A DNA stretch of 24,551 bases from Candidatus Pacearchaeota archaeon (lineage in GTDB: Archaea; Nanoarchaeota; Nanoarchaeia; Pacearchaeales; GW2011-AR1). Below are positions 21,857 through 24,551 of the stretch, piece after piece (position 1 is the stretch's first letter; every line of letters starts with the position of its first letter). The notes beneath the pieces were generated by a model. The model did no database searches, was not told where the DNA came from, and saw only the letters and a program-made list of their open reading frames with translations. The DNA lies in contig JALOBN010000039.1 in NCBI GenBank assembly GCA_023228245.1, forward strand, positions 1-24,551, in the 5' to 3' direction. Made by a program: the position numbers and the translations under genes.

Positions 21857-23128
21857 TTATTCAGAAACCGGAATTTTATCTGCACTTATCAAACCAACCT
21901 TCCCAGTAAAAGAATTTGTATAATAAAAACACCAATTAGAAGTATCATCAACTAAAGCAGAATCAAAATAAAGATTAATTGGATCAATAAAACCATTATC
22001 TAAAATTTTATACCATTCAGTATCATATTCGCTAGCTTCGTCTAAAAAAGAATACAAATCTGTATTATTGGCTTCAGAATCAATTTGCACAATTTTTGGG
22101 GGTTCATTTATCTGAATACTTTTTATCGAATTATTTTCCTGCAAAGAAAGCACGGGTCCTTCAACGGTAATAACTTTTCCTTCCAAGTCAACTACAACTG
22201 AAGAAGGTAAATTTAAATCAGAAGCAAAATAACCTGCCTCGGACATTTCTGGAGAATGAGCATAAATTTTTCCATTTATCTGATCAGAAATAAAAAAATC
22301 AAAGCCGTTTAATAATTTACCCACCTCATTATTTTGAGTTATATCTAATCGGTTTCCTACACTTAAGTCATAAGATTCTTTAACACGAAAAAAAACATCT
22401 GTTGAAACGCCTTCAGGAAGAACAAACTCTTCTTTAATTAAAGAATTTGATAAATCAATTGAAATGACTCTTCTGTTACGCACAGAATTTCCATTGGATT
22501 TTAATTGCTCTTGAACAGCATAAATTTTTCCATCATCGCCAAGAGTCATGCTATTAACCCCATAAAGTTCATCATCAGCCAAAAATTCTGTCGCAGTAAA
22601 TATTTCTCCGGGTTTGTAAATTTTAAACATCTTATTAGAAGTATTAGAAATAAAGAAAATTGAATTATCTGAAGAAATAACCAAACTCGACAAAAGCCCT
22701 TGAATTTTTAAGGTTCCGTCATTTAACATAAATCGCCCGTTGCCTTCAAATTCATTAATGTAGTCATCAGAAAATTCAAAAATTTTTTCAAGGTTGGAAA
22801 TATCCGAAGTAGAATAAATAGATGGGTGTTTTGAAAAGCTTCCCGTCTCGTAATTAATAGTTGGAGCTTCGTAAAATAATAATTTTCCTTCGAGACCTAT
22901 AGATTCTTCAAACAATAAATTTCTTGAATTTGCTTTTTTATAAGTTGAAATTCCAGATGGTTGTTCAAAATTATCATAGCTAGTAATTTCTTTGAAATTG
23001 TTCAAGTGATATTCTTTATTTACAGAATCATCTTTTTTCGAAATATTTGTAAAGTTAAAGTCGCATCCACCAAATAATAAATATGCAGAAAAAATCCCCG
23101 AAGCAAGGGTAGAACACAATTTATTCAT
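21857..23128 (-). CDS. Lipoprotein with propeller-like repeats, 423 aa
   Basis: The N-terminus is a lipoprotein signal: a hydrophobic run ending LLFGGC, with Cys22 as the likely lipid-carrying residue, then a polar linker. The rest is beta-rich, with repeated patterns such as SSLVISSDNSIFFIS, NSMTLGDDGKIYAV and SSVVVDLEGKVITV (hydrophobic strand, Asp/Gly turn, strand), about 60-90 residues apart, as in NHL/SMP-30-like beta-propellers. No catalytic motif is visible and the family is not recognised. It would be tethered to the outside of the membrane. It follows the S74-domain surface protein gene by 30 bp in the same direction, so the two may be co-expressed surface components. Confidence 0.7.
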   Translation of the reverse strand: MNKLCSTLASGIFSAYLLFGGCDFNFTNISKKDDSVNKEYHLNNFKEITSYDNFEQPSGISTYKKANSRNLLFEESIGLEGKLLFYEAPTINYETGSFSKHPSIYSTSDISNLEKIFEFSDDYINEFEGNGRFMLNDGTLKIQGLLSSLVISSDNSIFFISNTSNKMFKIYKPGEIFTATEFLADDELYGVNSMTLGDDGKIYAVQEQLKSNGNSVRNRRVISIDLSNSLIKEEFVLPEGVSTDVFFRVKESYDLSVGNRLDITQNNEVGKLLNGFDFFISDQINGKIYAHSPEMSEAGYFASDLNLPSSVVVDLEGKVITVEGPVLSLQENNSIKSIQINEPPKIVQIDSEANNTDLYSFLDEASEYDTEWYKILDNGFIDPINLYFDSALVDDTSNWCFYYTNSFTGKVGLISADKIPVSE

Positions 23129-23149
23129 AAAAAATATTAGATTTTATAC

Positions 23150-23158
23150 TATTTAATT
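23150..23158 (-). promoter_or_regulatory. Possible TATA-like box of the lipoprotein gene
   Basis: AAATTAAATAG on the - strand is centred about 26 nt upstream of the ATG at 23128, touching the stop codon of the upstream gene. A second A/T element (GTATAAAATC, about 23142-23151) looks better but is too close for a leaderless start at this ATG. Confidence 0.3.
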
Positions 23159-24551
23159 TTATCTACACCATTTCTCAATTCCAATTTCACAAAGCGATTC
23201 TTTCATTTCATTTATAGTATTATTTTGTTCTTCAATTATTTCTTGTTGCTCCTGCATTGCTTTTATCATCGGAGAAATTAAAGAAACGTATGCAATTCCC
23301 AAGTGCCCTTCATCGTCGGTAACTTTAACAACTTCAGGGAAATATTCTTGAACTTCCTGTGCAGACAAACCATATTCTATTTCTGTATCATTAATCATAT
23401 TAAATGAAAACGGAGTCAAGTTCATAAATCGGCTTAATGTATTATTAAATTCAGTTACATTTTCTTTTAACGTTATATCCGAAACATCCACACAAGTTCC
23501 AGTGTATTCTATACTTCCACTCACATCTAAAGCAACAGTTGGACCTAGTCCAATTCCAACACCAACAGAACTAATTGCTATTTTTGAAACTCCCGCAGTA
23601 TAAATGTTCATATAATCTGTGGTGTGGTCATATCTAATATAACCCGAATAAGCAAAATCTTCATCTCCAAACATTATTCCTGAAACTGTAGTGCTGGGAG
23701 ATAAAAATTGAAGTATTTGACTTGTATCATCTTCAATAACAAGATTTACGGAACTATATGCTGAGCCTCCCGAATCTCCAGCATAAATATGCAATTTTTC
23801 TTCTGGTGCACTTGTTCCAATTCCTACATTTCCATTAGTTAAAATTCTCATTCTTTCAGTCGCGTTAGTTCCAAATCTAATGAAGTTATTATCTCTACTC
23901 CAAACAATACCATTCCCTGCTGTTTCAACCCCCACAATAAAACCATCACCAGAATTTATTCCCGTATTTAAATTTGTATACCTTGTTGTAGTTTGGACTG
24001 CTTCTTCAGAATTTACCTCTAATCTTTCTAATGGCGTTTTTGTTCCTATACCTACATTTCTAGTTGTTCCGATAGTCATTCCAACTGTCCCATTTAATCC
24101 AAATTGAATTGTTCCACTACTAGTTTTTGTATTTATTAACAAAGCATTTTCTATTGCATCCGTCATAGCAGAACCCTCTGAATCAAAATTCGCCGTAGTG
24201 AAGCCAATTGTTCCATAAATTCCCCCGCCATCTTGTATAAGTTTAATATAAGGATTATCTGATTCTCCAGAATTATCAGTATCTGCTTGTAAAATCAAAG
24301 ATGCATTTCCTTCAGATATAACACGGATTGCTTCATTCGTTGTGGTATCATTACCAACTTCTAATCTTACTGTTGGACTTGTTGTTCCAATTCCTACATT
24401 ACCAGAAGAAGAATTTAAATAAATTCCAGACCCAATCCCCGAAGTTGCTCTTAAGTCCAAATCATTATATCCTGAAGATGTTCCATTATAACCAATAACT
24501 CCTCCACTGTAGGTAGTATATTGAATTATAACTCCTGTTGTTCCATTTCCA
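23159..24551 (-). CDS. Surface/fibre protein with S74 self-cleaving chaperone domain (5' end outside window)
   Basis: The frame stays open to the window edge, so the start is missing. The visible part is Gly/Thr/Asn-rich beta fibre sequence with three NVGIGT units (such as NVGIGTTSP, NVGIGTKTP and NVGIGTSAP), typical of tail-fibre-like and adhesin-like proteins. The last about 110 residues form an intramolecular chaperone auto-processing (peptidase S74) domain: a Ser-Asp-x-x-x-Lys dyad (Ser codon at 23480-23482, Lys codon at 23465-23467), then LTPFSFN, YGLSAQEVQEYFPEVV and a coiled-coil tail. In characterised phage proteins this domain folds the trimeric fibre, then cuts itself off before the Ser. 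The C-terminus has two Cys. No other phage genes are seen, so a cellular surface fibre is more likely than a prophage. Confidence 0.85.
   Translation of the reverse strand, partial: GNGTTGVIIQYTTYSGGVIGYNGTSSGYNDLDLRATSGIGSGIYLNSSSGNVGIGTTSPTVRLEVGNDTTTNEAIRVISEGNASLILQADTDNSGESDNPYIKLIQDGGGIYGTIGFTTANFDSEGSAMTDAIENALLINTKTSSGTIQFGLNGTVGMTIGTTRNVGIGTKTPLERLEVNSEEAVQTTTRYTNLNTGINSGDGFIVGVETAGNGIVWSRDNNFIRFGTNATERMRILTNGNVGIGTSAPEEKLHIYAGDSGGSAYSSVNLVIEDDTSQILQFLSPSTTVSGIMFGDEDFAYSGYIRYDHTTDYMNIYTAGVSKIAISSVGVGIGLGPTVALDVSGSIEYTGTCVDVSDITLKENVTEFNNTLSRFMNLTPFSFNMINDTEIEYGLSAQEVQEYFPEVVKVTDDEGHLGIAYVSLISPMIKAMQEQQEIIEEQNNTINEMKESLCEIGIEKWCR

Noticed and set aside
23159..24551. A prophage remnant
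   Set aside because: The S74 domain is common in phage fibres, but no integrase, capsid, terminase or other tail gene is visible nearby and the neighbour is a lipoprotein.

Overview
The window is an AT-rich archaeal chromosome segment, most likely from a DPANN archaeon (Nanoarchaeota/Pacearchaeota/Woesearchaeota-like). Signs of this are archaeal-type FtsZ, a Taw3 wyosine enzyme, archaeal-type AspRS and ProRS, the archaea-specific GatD/GatE amidotransferase, a tRNA gene without encoded CCA, and TATA-like boxes about 25 nt upstream of many start codons (leaderless transcription). Genes are tightly packed and often overlap by 1-8 nt. Almost all of 0.3-17.6 kb is read leftwards (- strand); 17.6-21.5 kb is read mostly rightwards; 21.8 kb to the end is leftwards again.

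Layout. 0-2.1 kb: a 50-aa membrane peptide (+), an unknown 116-aa protein, and ftsZ with an unusual leader. 2.1-3.4 kb: taw3 and a metallo-beta-lactamase-fold hydrolase. 3.4-6.0 kb: an overlapping operon gatC-gatA-DHH phosphoesterase. 6.0-7.7 kb: an unknown Cys/His protein and aspS. 8.0-13.7 kb: a three-gene overlapping operon of a 1341-aa surface protein (seven-repeat propeller, Ig-like region, one TM helix, cytoplasmic coiled coil), a 285-aa membrane protein with a related cytoplasmic tail, and a KaiC-like ATPase. 13.8-17.6 kb: gatE (without its usual inserted domain), a small nucleotidyltransferase overlapping a small caspase-like protein, and gatD. 17.6-21.5 kb: gatB, tRNA-Arg(UCG), a membrane-anchored HtrA-like protease and proS. 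21.5-24.6 kb: a gap with a possible structured RNA and mini-gene, a propeller-like lipoprotein, and a partial surface protein ending in an S74 self-cleaving chaperone domain.

How the genes fit together. The window holds complete GatCAB and GatDE plus an AspRS with a Pro at a position linked to relaxed tRNA choice, so Asn-tRNA and Gln-tRNA are probably both made by transamidation of Asp-tRNA(Asn) and Glu-tRNA(Gln). proS and tRNA-Arg add to this translation theme. The two least explained units are the surface protein / membrane protein / KaiC-like ATPase operon, which looks like an outside-to-inside signalling or assembly system, and the caspase-like / nucleotidyltransferase pair between gatE and gatD, which resembles a two-gene toxin or defence module. 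Two 50-nt divergent regions (gatD/gatB and tRNA-Arg/htrA) each carry one TATA-like element exactly midway between the two starts. All functions come from motif reading by eye; no database search was run.
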